Part shown: one piece after another, positions 1-8,632 of the stretch
Position numbering within the stretch: the first letter of the stretch is position 1
How the letters are laid out: the number at the start of each line of letters is the position of its first letter
Notes under the pieces: model-generated
Told to the model about the DNA's origin: nothing
Seen by the model: the letters and a program-made list of their open reading frames with translations, nothing else
Databases searched by the model: none
Translations under genes and position numbers: made by a program
Assembly (NCBI RefSeq): GCF_037137055.1
Contig: NZ_JBBBNY010000001.1
Location: 124,001-188,000, forward strand
Reading direction: 5' to 3'
DNA: 64,000 nucleotides
Source: Frateuria_A yonginensis
GTDB taxonomy: Bacteria > Pseudomonadota > Gammaproteobacteria > Xanthomonadales > Rhodanobacteraceae

Positions 1-398
1 TCGAGGCCGGCATCGACCAGCTGACCATCGTCAACCGCACGGCGGACACCGCCGCCGCCCTGGCCGGCGCGCTGGGCCAGACCCGCGCGCGCGCCCGCTA
101 CTGGCAGGACCTGGACGCGCTGGGCAGCTTCGACCTGATCGTCCACGCCACCGCGGCCGGGGTGCTGGGCCAGGCGTTGCCACTGCCGCCCGGCCTGGTC
201 GACGACCGGACAGTCGCCTATGACCTGTCCTACGGCGCCGCCGCGCAGGCCTTCCTGGCCTGGGCGCGCGATGCCGGCGCGCGCGCCAGCGACGGGCTGG
301 GCATGCTGGTGGAGCAGGCCGCCGACGCATTCGCGCTGTGGCACGGCCGGCGGCCGCAGACCGACCCGGTCTACGCGCATCTGCGCGAAGGCCGCTGA
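1..398 (+). CDS. aroE: Shikimate dehydrogenase, C-terminal part (cut by window start)
   Basis: This is the C-terminal half of the NADP-dependent shikimate dehydrogenase, which reduces 3-dehydroshikimate in aromatic amino acid synthesis in the cytoplasm. The frame is open from the first bases and ends with TGA at 396-398. About 131 residues are visible. The motif IVNRTADTA fits the NADP-binding NRT loop of AroE, and YDLSYG followed by DGLGMLVEQAA fits the conserved C-terminal substrate- and cofactor-binding segment. The start and the N-terminal catalytic domain lie outside the window. No downstream partner in the same direction is close; the next gene is on the opposite strand. Confidence 0.93.
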   Translation, partial: EAGIDQLTIVNRTADTAAALAGALGQTRARARYWQDLDALGSFDLIVHATAAGVLGQALPLPPGLVDDRTVAYDLSYGAAAQAFLAWARDAGARASDGLGMLVEQAADAFALWHGRRPQTDPVYAHLREGR

Positions 399-430
399 GG
401 GCCGCCTGCCCGCACCCGCCGCCACACCGG

Positions 431-1129
431 TCACATGGCCTCCTTGAGACCTCTGCGGATCAGCCATCGGTTGACCGGATAGGCCGTGACGAACCCCGCC
501 AGCATGGCCAGCTGCATGGCGAACCAGAACTCGGGCGTGTCCACCGGCGCGACCCGCCCGAACGATCGCCGCAGGAGGCCGAACTGGAGCAACGCCATCG
601 CGCCGTACATGCCGACCTGCCACGCGGCGAGCGACAGTGCGTCCGCCTTCGCCGCGGCGAGCAGGCCTCGCCGGAACGACAGGTGCCGCATCGGCACGAT
701 GGCCAGGTACTGGAAGACGATGCCGAAGGCGAACGCGAACAGGAAATCCAGCAGCCAGACCGCGAAGATCTTTTCCTCGAACAGCCGGTGCCAGCCGAAC
801 CCGGTCGCCACGGCAGGGAACGCGAACGCCAGCCATTCGGCCGCCAGGTCGCCGAGCGTGCAGCCGCTGCCGCAATGCAGGGTGCTCTTGGCGATCCTGA
901 CCGACATGCCCGCCTGCCGGCGGGGCCGGCCGGAGCGCACCGGGCGGCCGTACCGCGCGTACGCCCACAGTCCCAGGGCGCCGGCATACAGAGCGGTCAC
1001 CGGCCACACGACGTTCATGATTGCCATGCGTTGGCGGTGCCGCAGCACGTCCAGGGCGATCGCGGCCGCACACAGCATGCCCAGTGCGAGCATCCCGACG
1101 GCCAGCCAGTGCAGCCAGGCGGGGAACAT
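431..1129 (-). CDS. DUF4396 family membrane protein
   Basis: A 232-residue membrane protein with about six hydrophobic segments. The central motif HCGSGCTLGDL (around residue 85) and the C-terminal tail PVNRWLIRRGLKEAM are what I recognise as the DUF4396 signature; the paired cysteines and the histidine could bind a metal, but this is inference. Family members are inner-membrane proteins of unknown function, often called copper-oxidase-like or permease-like in automatic annotation. It stands alone, convergent with aroE. The ATG start lies just before the first membrane segment. Confidence 0.75.
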   Translation of the reverse strand: MFPAWLHWLAVGMLALGMLCAAAIALDVLRHRQRMAIMNVVWPVTALYAGALGLWAYARYGRPVRSGRPRRQAGMSVRIAKSTLHCGSGCTLGDLAAEWLAFAFPAVATGFGWHRLFEEKIFAVWLLDFLFAFAFGIVFQYLAIVPMRHLSFRRGLLAAAKADALSLAAWQVGMYGAMALLQFGLLRRSFGRVAPVDTPEFWFAMQLAMLAGFVTAYPVNRWLIRRGLKEAM

Positions 1130-1283
1130 CGCTCCAGCCTAGACGAAGCCGGCTGCAACGGCCGTGAACGCCGACAGCACGGACCCGACCGGCCGCGCAC
1201 GTTGCCGGCGTCATGGGCCTGACACAAGGGGCCGCTACCGTGCCGCCCACCGCGCCCGAGCGCGGGTCACTGGCGATGCCCGC

Positions 1284-1802
1284 ATGTCCGTTTTCCTCGC
1301 GTCGTCGCGCCGCCGGCTGCAGGCCGGCGGCGCCGTCCTGATCCTGCTTCTGGCCGCCCTGGCCGTGCCGGCGTGGCGCAATGCGTCGGCGGTGAACACC
1401 GCCGACGCGGACAGCAGCGGCCGCGGGATCCTGCTGTCGCTGGCCGACGAGGCGGTGCGCGAGCACCGGCTGGTGGCGCCGGCTGGCCGCAACGCCTACG
1501 AGTTCTACCTCAGCGTGCTGGAGCTGGCGCCGGACGACGCGCAGACCCGCGAGGCGCTGTTGCGCCTGTTCCCCGCCGCGACCGCTGCGGTCGAGCAGGC
1601 GATCGACCGCGGCGAGCTGGACGAGGCCGAGCGTGAGTTGCGCCTGCTGCGCGAGTTCGACAGCGGCAACTACCTGCTGGCCCTGCTGGCCGGCAAGCTG
1701 GATGCGCAGCGCCAGGTGCTGGTGCGCCAGCACGAGGCGCGCGCGAAGCTGATCCAGGCGCGGCTCGCGCGCCAGGCAGCAGCGGCTCAGCCGGCGAGGT
1801 AA
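1284..1802 (+). CDS. Membrane-anchored helical protein, TonB-linker-like but without TonB domain
   Basis: A 172-residue protein with one N-terminal membrane anchor (about residues 14-30) followed by a charged, all-helical region. The stretch LVAPAGRNAYEFYLSVL and the following repeated helices remind me of the TPR-like linker in TonB proteins of Xanthomonadales, where the wording is similar (LxAPAGxNAxEYYLxL). That likeness is from memory. The C-terminal TonB domain is absent, as the chain ends in an alanine/arginine-rich tail. I chose the ATG at 1284 because it is the one directly before the hydrophobic segment; an upstream in-frame ATG at 1164 adds a basic stretch of poor quality. The end overlaps the convergent gene by 16 bases. 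Confidence 0.5.
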   Translation: MSVFLASSRRRLQAGGAVLILLLAALAVPAWRNASAVNTADADSSGRGILLSLADEAVREHRLVAPAGRNAYEFYLSVLELAPDDAQTREALLRLFPAATAAVEQAIDRGELDEAERELRLLREFDSGNYLLALLAGKLDAQRQVLVRQHEARAKLIQARLARQAAAAQPAR

Positions 1803-2317
1803 GCGTCCTTCAGCCGCACGTAGTGGTCGGCCGAATAGTGCAGCTGTTCGACCTGGGCATCGCTGAGCAGGCGCACGCAGCGAGCCGGGTTGCCCAACCA
1901 CAGCTCGCGCTCGCCCACCACCTTGCCCGGCGCGATCACGGCGCCGGCGCCGACGAAGCCGTACCTGCGCACCACCGCGCCGTCGAGCACGGTCGCGTGC
2001 ATGCCGATCAGGCAGTAGTCCTCGATGGTGCAGGCGTGCACCACCGCCGCGTGGCCGATCGTCACGCCCTCGCCGATCAGGCAGGGAAAGCCCGGTCCGA
2101 AGCGCGATTCGTGGCTGACGTGCACGATGGTGCCGTCCTGGATGTTGGTGCGGGCGCCCACGCGGATGTGGTTGACGTCGCCGCGCAGCACCGTGCCCGG
2201 CCAGATCGAGACGTCGTCGCCCAGCGCCACCGCGCCGATCACGCTCGCTGCGGGATCGATCCAGACGCGCTGGCCCACGGTGGGCGCGATGCCCTTGTAA
2301 GTGCGTACGGGGTTCAT
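1787..2317 (-). CDS. Gamma-carbonic-anhydrase-like hexapeptide-repeat protein
   Basis: A 176-residue left-handed beta-helix protein of the gamma-carbonic anhydrase/YrdA group. Hexapeptide-type repeats run through most of the chain, and three histidine-bearing segments (HVSHES, GHAAVVHACT and MHATVLDG) match the places where the family binds zinc or iron at the trimer interface. Catalytic activity is not certain, because many YrdA-type members lack carbonic anhydrase activity. I chose the ATG at 2317 since the longer upstream reading has no family-like sequence. A TACAAT box ends six bases before this ATG, which suggests a leaderless transcript. Confidence 0.85.
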   Translation of the reverse strand: MNPVRTYKGIAPTVGQRVWIDPAASVIGAVALGDDVSIWPGTVLRGDVNHIRVGARTNIQDGTIVHVSHESRFGPGFPCLIGEGVTIGHAAVVHACTIEDYCLIGMHATVLDGAVVRRYGFVGAGAVIAPGKVVGERELWLGNPARCVRLLSDAQVEQLHYSADHYVRLKDAYLAG

Positions 2318-2323
2318 CGGGCC

Positions 2324-2329
2324 ATTGTA
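2324..2329 (-). promoter_or_regulatory. Minus-10 box six bases before the gamma-CA start (leaderless promoter)
   Basis: On the minus strand the sequence CTACAATGGCCCGATG places a near-consensus TACAAT six bases upstream of the ATG at 2317. Transcription would start at or within a base or two of the ATG, so no Shine-Dalgarno sequence would be present. The same arrangement occurs before xthA at 6124. Confidence 0.45.
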
Positions 2330-2415
2330 GGTGAGCGGGCGCCAACGGCGGGGTGGCGCTTGCTTGAATTCGTCCAGGCCGGTCGCCACGCTCTGCGGAT
2401 CACGAGGAGCGTTCC

Positions 2416-4473
2416 ATGGACCAAGTCAATCCGCTGCTGGCCGACACCCCGCTGCCGGCGTTTTCGCAGATCAAGCCCGAACACGTGCCGCCGGCGATCG
2501 ATGCCATCCTGGCCGACTACCGCGCCGGCATCGAGGCGCTCACCGCCCCCGGCGCGCCGCCGGATTTCGACACCGTCATGCTCACCCAGGAGCGGCTGGA
2601 GCAGCGCCTGGCGCATGCCTGGGCGCCGGTCGCGCACCTGCACGCGGTGGCCGACAGCGAGGCCTTGCGCGCAGTGTATGGCCCGACCGAGGAGAAGCTC
2701 ACCGAGCACGCCATCGAACTGGGCCAGAACCGTGCGCTGTACGCCGCGGTGCAGGCGCTGGCCGACGCACCGGATTTCGCTGCGCTGCCGCGTCCCGAGC
2801 GCGCGCTGGTCGAACACGCGCTGCGCGACTTCCGGCTGTCCGGCGTGGCGCTGGAGGAGCCCGCGCGCTCGCGCTACCGCGAGATCGGCGTGACGCTGTC
2901 GCGGCTGTCCACCGAGTTCGCCAACGCCGTGCTGGACGCCAGCGAGGCCTGGCACGAACACGTCACCGACGAGCGCGATCTGGCCGGCGTGCCCGAGTCC
3001 GGCCGCGCGGTGCTGCGCCAGTACGCCGCCGAGCAGAACCTGGAAGGCTTCCTGGTCACGCTCAAGCAGCCCAGCGTGCAGGCGGTGCTCACCTACGCCG
3101 ACGACCGCTCCCTGCGCGAGCGCGTGTACTGGGCCTACCAGACGCGCGCCTCGGACCAGGGTCCGAACGCCGGTCAGTTCGACAACGGCGAGCGCATCGA
3201 GCAGATCCTGCGCCTGCGCCACGAGGCCGCGCAGCTGCTGGGCTTCGCCAACGCGGCGGAGGAATCGCTGGCGACCAAGATGGCCTCCTCGCCGACCGAG
3301 GTGATGGAGTTCCTGCACGACCTGGCGGCGCGTGCGCGTCCGGTGGCGCAGCAGGAGCTGGACGAGCTGCGTGCCTGGGCGCAGGCGGAACTGGGCCTGG
3401 ACAACCTCGAGCCCTGGGACGTCGCCTACGCCTCGGAAAAGCTGCGCCAGCAGCGCTACGCGCTGGACGAGGAACAGCTCAAGCCCTATTTCCCGCTGCC
3501 GGCGGTGATCGAGGGCCTGTTCGCGCTCACCGGCAAGCTGTACGGCATCTCGCTGACCCGGCGCGAGGGCGTCGACGTGTGGCATCCGGAGGTGCGCTAC
3601 TACGACGTGCGCGACGCCGACGGGCGCGTGTTCGCCGGCGCCTACGTCGACCTGTACGCGCGCAACGGCAAGCGCGGCGGCGCCTGGATGGACGTCTGCC
3701 GCGCGCGCTTCGACGATGCCGCGCAGCACCAGCTGCCGATCGCCTTCCTCACCTGCAACTTCGCCCCGCCCACCGAGGGCAAGCCGGCGCTGCTCACGCA
3801 CGACGACGTGCTCACCCTGTTCCACGAGTTCGGCCACGGCCTGCACCACCTGCTCACCGAGATCGGCCTGCCCTCGATCGGCGGCATCGACGGCGTCGAG
3901 TGGGACGCGGTGGAGCTGCCCAGCCAGTTCATGGAGAACTTCGGCTGGAACCGCGAGGCGCTGGACCTGTTCGCGCGCCACTGGCAGACCGGCGAGCGCC
4001 TGCCGGATGAGCTCTACCAGCGCATGCTCGCCGCGCGGCACTACCACGCGGGCCTGTTCCTGGTGCGCCAGCTCGAGTTCGCGCTGTTCGATTTCCGGCT
4101 GCATCTGGAATACGACCCTGCGCGCGGCGCCCGTCCGCTGGAGGTGCTGGAGGAAGTGCGCCAGCAGGTCGCGGTGCTCCACCCGCCGGCCTGGCAGCGC
4201 TTCCCGCATGCCTTCACGCACATCTTCGCGGGCGGCTACGCGGCCGGCTACTACAGCTACCTGTGGGCGGAGCTGCTCTCGGCCGACGCCTTCGGCGCCT
4301 TCGAGGAACTCGCCGAGCACGGCGGCAGCGCGATCGATCGCGCCACCGGCGAACGCTTCCGCCGCGAGATCCTGGCGGTCGGCGCCAGCCGCCCGGCGCT
4401 GGAGAGCTTCATCGCCTTCCGCGGACGCAAGCCCGAGCCGGAGGCGCTGCTGCGCAGCCACGGCCTGGCCTGA
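2416..4473 (+). CDS. prlC: Oligopeptidase A (M3 family zinc metallopeptidase)
   Basis: A 685-residue cytoplasmic oligopeptidase that degrades short peptides, including cleaved signal peptides. The zinc site HEFGHGLHH is at residues 470-478 (first His about 470, catalytic Glu 471, His 474), in the normal place for the M3 family near two thirds of the chain. The N-terminus NPLLADTPLPAFSQIKPEHV matches the usual start of E. coli PrlC (NPLL, then PPFSKIxPEHV). A good GAGGAG ribosome site lies 6 bases before the ATG. Length fits the family (about 680). The next gene starts 70 bases downstream on the same strand but is unrelated. Confidence 0.95.
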   Translation: MDQVNPLLADTPLPAFSQIKPEHVPPAIDAILADYRAGIEALTAPGAPPDFDTVMLTQERLEQRLAHAWAPVAHLHAVADSEALRAVYGPTEEKLTEHAIELGQNRALYAAVQALADAPDFAALPRPERALVEHALRDFRLSGVALEEPARSRYREIGVTLSRLSTEFANAVLDASEAWHEHVTDERDLAGVPESGRAVLRQYAAEQNLEGFLVTLKQPSVQAVLTYADDRSLRERVYWAYQTRASDQGPNAGQFDNGERIEQILRLRHEAAQLLGFANAAEESLATKMASSPTEVMEFLHDLAARARPVAQQELDELRAWAQAELGLDNLEPWDVAYASEKLRQQRYALDEEQLKPYFPLPAVIEGLFALTGKLYGISLTRREGVDVWHPEVRYYDVRDADGRVFAGAYVDLYARNGKRGGAWMDVCRARFDDAAQHQLPIAFLTCNFAPPTEGKPALLTHDDVLTLFHEFGHGLHHLLTEIGLPSIGGIDGVEWDAVELPSQFMENFGWNREALDLFARHWQTGERLPDELYQRMLAARHYHAGLFLVRQLEFALFDFRLHLEYDPARGARPLEVLEEVRQQVAVLHPPAWQRFPHAFTHIFAGGYAAGYYSYLWAELLSADAFGAFEELAEHGGSAIDRATGERFRREILAVGASRPALESFIAFRGRKPEPEALLRSHGLA

Positions 4474-4543
4474 GCGTGCCGGCTTCATCCATCTTCCATG
4501 TAGGCGTGGCGACCATGCAGGCGACCTCGTAACGGGACCGGAC

Positions 4544-5893
4544 ATGGGCTTTCTGGGCTGGATGGCGACCGCAGGCGCCCTGTTGATGGGCACGTCGCTG
4601 GCGGCAGGCTGGATCCGCCCGCTGCCGGTGACGCAGTTCGCGCTGTACCTGGCGGTCGGCGTGCTGTTCGGGCCATGGGGCCTGCACCTGCTCGACATCG
4701 ACTTCCTGTCCGACGCGCACTGGCTGCAACGGCTGACCGAGGTCGCGCTGATCGTTTCGCTGTTCGCCGGCGGCCTGAAGCTGCGCCTGCCATGGCAGGC
4801 CACGGCGTGGCGCACGGCCCGCCGGCTGGCCTTTCCGGCCATGGTGCTGTGCATCGCCGGTACCGCGCTGGCGGCACACCTGCTGCTGGCGCTGGACTGG
4901 CCGCTGGCCTTGCTGCTCGGTGCGATGCTGGCGCCGACCGATCCGGTGCTCGCCAGCGCGATCGCGGTGGACAACGCGGCCGACCGGGACGGCCTGCGCG
5001 TTTCGCTGTCGGGCGAGGCCGGGCTCAACGACGGCACGGCGATGCCGTTCCTGCTGCTCGGACTGCTCTGGATGAGGGGTTCGCTCGGCTGGAGCGAGCT
5101 TGGCCGCTGGGCGCTGGTCGAGCTGGCCTGGGGCGTGGGCGCGGGCATCGCCCTGGGTTTCCTACTGGGCTGGCTGACCGGCAAGGTCAGCACGCACCTG
5201 GTGACCATCGCGCGCGATCCCGGGCCCGGCGCCCTGCTGACCGCCGGCCTGATCGCGCTGGCCTATGCCGCCGCCGAATCGATCGGCGCACTCGGCTTCC
5301 TGGCGGTGTTCGCCGCCGGCGTTGGCATGCGCAAGGTCGAGGTGGCCGTGGTGCAGGAGCACCCGCACCCGCGCCAGCCGCACGCGCGCGACCTGACGCG
5401 GACCGCGCCGGCCGAGTTCATGGTGCGACCCGCGTTCTCCGGTGGCGTGGATCGCGGCGAGCCGGTGGAGGCGGTCGGTCACGTGGTCGCCGAGGCCTTG
5501 ACCTTCGGCGTCGTGATGGAGCACCTGCTCGGTCCCTTGCTGGTGATGCTGCTGGGCATCGCGCTGGCGCGTCATTGGGACCCCCACGCGCTGTGGCTGG
5601 CGCTGGTGCTGTTCGCCTTGATCCGCCCGTTGGCCACCTGGCTCACCACCGTCGGCATGGGGCTGAACTGGCACCGCCGGCTGCTGCTTGGCTGGCTGGG
5701 CATCCGCGGCATCGGCGGGCTCAACTACCTGGCCTACGCGCTGGTGCATGGACTCGACGGCAGCGCCGCACGGCAGGTCGCCGGCGTGGCGGTGACCACC
5801 ATCACCCTCAGCGTGGTGGTGCACGGCTTCAGCGCACAGCCGCTGCTGGCCTGGCGCAACCGGCGCCTGGCGCGCCGGCGCGCGCAGGGCTGA
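4544..5893 (+). CDS. CPA1-type cation:proton antiporter
   Basis: A 449-residue inner-membrane antiporter with 11-12 hydrophobic segments. The motifs APTDPVLAS and SGEAGLNDGTA are the classic ion-binding segments of the NhaP/CPA1 branch, which exchanges Na+ or K+ for H+. An unusual hydrophilic insert of about 60 residues, rich in His, Pro and Arg (HPHPRQPHARDL), interrupts the membrane part near residues 265-325 and would face the cytoplasm. I placed the start at the ATG at 4544, directly before the first membrane helix; the reading frame is open far upstream, but that part lies over prlC in another frame and is not protein-like. Confidence 0.88.
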   Translation: MGFLGWMATAGALLMGTSLAAGWIRPLPVTQFALYLAVGVLFGPWGLHLLDIDFLSDAHWLQRLTEVALIVSLFAGGLKLRLPWQATAWRTARRLAFPAMVLCIAGTALAAHLLLALDWPLALLLGAMLAPTDPVLASAIAVDNAADRDGLRVSLSGEAGLNDGTAMPFLLLGLLWMRGSLGWSELGRWALVELAWGVGAGIALGFLLGWLTGKVSTHLVTIARDPGPGALLTAGLIALAYAAAESIGALGFLAVFAAGVGMRKVEVAVVQEHPHPRQPHARDLTRTAPAEFMVRPAFSGGVDRGEPVEAVGHVVAEALTFGVVMEHLLGPLLVMLLGIALARHWDPHALWLALVLFALIRPLATWLTTVGMGLNWHRRLLLGWLGIRGIGGLNYLAYALVHGLDGSAARQVAGVAVTTITLSVVVHGFSAQPLLAWRNRRLARRRAQG

Positions 5894-6123
5894 CCCCCGG
5901 TGGATTGACGGTCCGGCGCGGTGCCGCAGGCAGTGGGCCGCACTGCGGGAGACACCGATGGAGCGCAAGACCGGCGGGCGGTGGCCGCTCAGGCGAGGCC
6001 CGTCGCGGCGGGAACCGCGCCGCACGGGCGTGCATCGTCGGCCAGGGCCGGTTGCCGGGCACCCGCCGCCGCGGGCGCCACCCGCCCGGCCGCGGCGGCC
6101 GTCGGCGGGCGGGAACCATCCCC

Positions 6124-6129
6124 TACAAT
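6124..6129 (+). promoter_or_regulatory. Minus-10 box six bases before the xthA start (leaderless promoter)
   Basis: CTACAATGCGCCGATG puts TACAAT six bases before the xthA ATG at 6136. The spacing and flanking bases are almost the same as those before the gamma-CA gene, so both may be transcribed as leaderless mRNAs. The rest of the 242-base gap upstream (5894-6135) is very GC-rich and shows no gene I trust. Confidence 0.45.
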
Positions 6130-6135
6130 GCGCCG

Positions 6136-6906
6136 ATGAAGATCGCTTCCTGGAACGTGAACTCGCTGAAGGTGCGCCTGCCGCAGCTGACCCAGTGGAT
6201 GGCGCAGGCACAGCCGGACATCGTGGCCCTGCAGGAAACCAAGCTGGAAGACGCCAAGTTCCCGGTCGACGAGCTCGCCGCCGCCGGCTACCGCACGGTG
6301 TTCTCCGGCCAGAAGACCTACAACGGCGTGGCGATCCTGGCGCGCGGCGCCACGCCCACCGACGTGGTCACCGAGATCCCCGGGCTGGACGATCCGCAGC
6401 GGCGGATCCTTGCCGCCACGGTCGGCGAGCTGCGCGTGATCGACCTGTACGTGGTCAACGGCAAGGCGGTGGGCGACCCCAAGTACGCCTACAAGCTCGA
6501 TTGGCTGGCCAAGGTGCGCGAATTCATCGCGCGCGAGCACGAGCGGCATCCGAACCTGGTGGTGCTGGGCGACTTCAACATCGCGCCGGAGGACCGCGAC
6601 GTGCACGACCCGGCCGCCTGGCGCGAGCAGGTGCTGTGCTCCACGCCCGAGCGCCAGGCACTCGCCGCGATCACCGGGCTGGGCCTGCACGACAGCTTCC
6701 GCCTGTTCGAGCAGGACGGCGCGCACTACAGCTGGTGGGACTACCGGCAGGGTGCGTTCCGCCGCAACCTGGGCCTGCGCATCGACCTGATCCTGCTCGG
6801 CGACGCGCTCAAGGGCAGCGCGCGCGCGGCCGCCATCGACCGCGTGCCGCGGCAATGGGAGCGGCCCTCCGATCACACCCCGGTGACGCTCGATCTGGAT
6901 ATCTGA
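6136..6906 (+). CDS. xthA: Exodeoxyribonuclease III
   Basis: A 256-residue AP endonuclease and 3'-5' exonuclease acting in base excision repair. It begins MKIASWNVNSLKVRLPQL and carries the EEP-fold motifs in order: LQETKLED (metal-binding Glu), the NGKAVGDPKYAYKL loop, LGDFNIAPEDRDVHDP (Asp and Asn of the active site), RIDLIL and the C-terminal SDHTPV (catalytic Asp-His). Length matches the family. The next gene follows after six bases with a GAGGA ribosome site, so the two are probably cotranscribed. Confidence 0.96.
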   Translation: MKIASWNVNSLKVRLPQLTQWMAQAQPDIVALQETKLEDAKFPVDELAAAGYRTVFSGQKTYNGVAILARGATPTDVVTEIPGLDDPQRRILAATVGELRVIDLYVVNGKAVGDPKYAYKLDWLAKVREFIAREHERHPNLVVLGDFNIAPEDRDVHDPAAWREQVLCSTPERQALAAITGLGLHDSFRLFEQDGAHYSWWDYRQGAFRRNLGLRIDLILLGDALKGSARAAAIDRVPRQWERPSDHTPVTLDLDI

Positions 6907-6912
6907 GGAACG

Positions 6913-7593
6913 ATGAACAACACCCCCGACGAATGGCCCAGCTCCCTCACCGACGAGGAGCTCGACGAGCTGGACCGCTACCTGCGTGCCCATGCCGAGG
7001 AAGGCCGCCTGCTGCTCGACGGCGTGCACGGATTGCTCTCGGCGATTGCGGTCGGCCCGCTCGAGGTGCTGCCGGACGAGTGGTTGTCCGAGGTGCTGCA
7101 CGACGCCTTTGCCGACGAAGGCGAGGGCAACCGCGTGCTGGAACTGCTGGCCAAGCTCAACGACTCGATCCGCGTGGAGCTGGACGTGGACGCCTACGAG
7201 CCGATCCTGGGCGAGGTCGACACCGACACCGGCCCGGTGCTCTCGGCGGCCGGCTGGTGCGAGGGCTTCAGCCGCGGCATCGACTTGCGCGCGGGGCTGT
7301 GGGAGAAGCGCCTGGCCGACGACCCGCAGCTGATGGAACTGCTCGGGCCGATCATGGCGCTGGCGGTGGACGAAGGCATCCTCAGTGCCGAGGCCGAGTT
7401 CGAGAAGCTCACCGACGAGGAATACAACGAGTGCCTGGCGCAGGTCGCGCCCGTGCTCAACGCGGTCGACCAGTACTGGCGCGAGCACCCGCCCACCGAA
7501 GCCGAGTTGGCCGCGCTGGCGCGACCGGCGACGGCCGAGGGCGGGACGGCACCGTCGCCGCCGCGCCAACGCAGCGGCCACTGGGTGCACTGA
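6913..7593 (+). CDS. YecA/YgfB (UPF0149) family protein
   Basis: A 226-residue acidic protein whose N-terminus (SLTDEELDELDRYL, then LDGVHGLLSAIAVGP) is the UPF0149 signature shared with YecA and YgfB. The middle part with GWCEGFSRGID also fits. The cysteine-rich SEC-C metal-binding tail of longer YecA proteins is missing; the chain instead ends in a proline- and arginine-rich stretch. The function is unknown. It lies six bases after xthA and is probably cotranscribed with it. Confidence 0.85.
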   Translation: MNNTPDEWPSSLTDEELDELDRYLRAHAEEGRLLLDGVHGLLSAIAVGPLEVLPDEWLSEVLHDAFADEGEGNRVLELLAKLNDSIRVELDVDAYEPILGEVDTDTGPVLSAAGWCEGFSRGIDLRAGLWEKRLADDPQLMELLGPIMALAVDEGILSAEAEFEKLTDEEYNECLAQVAPVLNAVDQYWREHPPTEAELAALARPATAEGGTAPSPPRQRSGHWVH

Positions 7594-7721
7594 CCGCGCC
7601 CGTGTAGGTCCACGGGACGTGCGTGGTCTTGCCCGAGGAAACGATCCGTTCACGCGGTCGTGCTTGGCCGCGCCCGGCGCCGGCCCCATGCTTCGCCTGT
7701 TCCCATCCCCGGAGGCGTTCC

Positions 7722-8555
7722 ATGAGCCAACGCACCATCACCCGCCGCGTGCGCGGCATCGACACCAATGACGGCGCCGGGGTCAAGCTCAAGCGCATCA
7801 TCGGCCAGCCGAACCTGGACATGCTCGACCCGTTCCTGCTGCTGGACGAGTTCCGCTCCGACCAGGCCAACGACTACATCGCCGGCTTCCCCGAGCACCC
7901 CCATCGTGGTTTCGAGACGGTGACCTACATGCTCGCCGGGCACATGCGCCACGGCGACAACCACGGCAACCGCGGCGACCTCGGCCCCGGCAGCGTGCAA
8001 TGGATGACCGCCGGTCGCGGCATCCTGCATTCGGAGATGCCGCAGCAGGAGAACGGCCTGATGTGGGGCTTCCAGCTGTGGGTCAACCTGCCGGCGGCGG
8101 ACAAGATGACCGCTCCGCGCTACCAGGACATCGCGCCCGAGCGCATCCCGCAGGTGCAGCCGGCGCCGGGCGTGGACGTGCGGGTGATCGCCGGGTCGCT
8201 GGGCGACGCGGTCGGCCCGGTGCAGGGCGTCGCCACTGCACCGGTCTACCTGGACGTCGCGCTGGCCGCCGGCGCGCGCTTCGAGATCGAGCTGCCCGCC
8301 GCGCACCATGCGTTCGCCTACGTGTTCGAAGGCCCCAGCGCCGAGGTCGGCGGTGAGCCGCTGGCCCGCGGCGAGCTGGCCGTGTTGTCCGACGGCGACC
8401 GTCTCACCGTGGCCGCCGGCACCGCCGCCGCGCGCCTGCTGGTGGTCGCCGGGCGGCCGCTCAGGGAAAGCGTGGCGCGCTACGGGCCGTTCGTGATGAA
8501 CACCCCGGCACAGATCCAGGAAGCGATCGCCGACTTCCGCGCCGGCCGTTTCTAG
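7722..8555 (+). CDS. Pirin family protein
   Basis: A 277-residue bicupin protein of the pirin family. The metal-binding set is visible: His59 and His61 in EHPHRGFET, His103 and Glu105 in ILHSEM, matching the four ligands of human pirin and E. coli YhhW. Some pirins are quercetinases, others regulators, so the activity is open. The start at 7722 has a clean GGAGG ribosome site ten bases upstream; the longer open frame before it does not look like protein. Stands alone, convergent with gntK. Confidence 0.92.
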   Translation: MSQRTITRRVRGIDTNDGAGVKLKRIIGQPNLDMLDPFLLLDEFRSDQANDYIAGFPEHPHRGFETVTYMLAGHMRHGDNHGNRGDLGPGSVQWMTAGRGILHSEMPQQENGLMWGFQLWVNLPAADKMTAPRYQDIAPERIPQVQPAPGVDVRVIAGSLGDAVGPVQGVATAPVYLDVALAAGARFEIELPAAHHAFAYVFEGPSAEVGGEPLARGELAVLSDGDRLTVAAGTAAARLLVVAGRPLRESVARYGPFVMNTPAQIQEAIADFRAGRF

Positions 8556-8632
8556 CGACCAGCGGACTTGCTCGCGATGTCTTTTCGCGGTCGCGTTCGA
8601 CCGCAGCCGGGAGCATCGCGGGCGGGCCGCTG

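Noticed and set aside
51..330. A minus-strand frame opposite aroE
   Set aside because: Arg/Pro-rich shadow; the plus-strand frame is clearly AroE.
2314..5208. A 964-codon open frame on the minus strand opposite prlC and the antiporter gene
   Set aside because: It runs across two unrelated plus-strand genes with full family motifs, and its translation is low-complexity and unlike any protein. It is a shadow of GC-rich codon use.
5958..7607. A 549-codon plus-strand frame over xthA and the YecA-type gene
   Set aside because: It lies in a different frame from both genes and shows no family motifs; xthA and its neighbour have clear ones.
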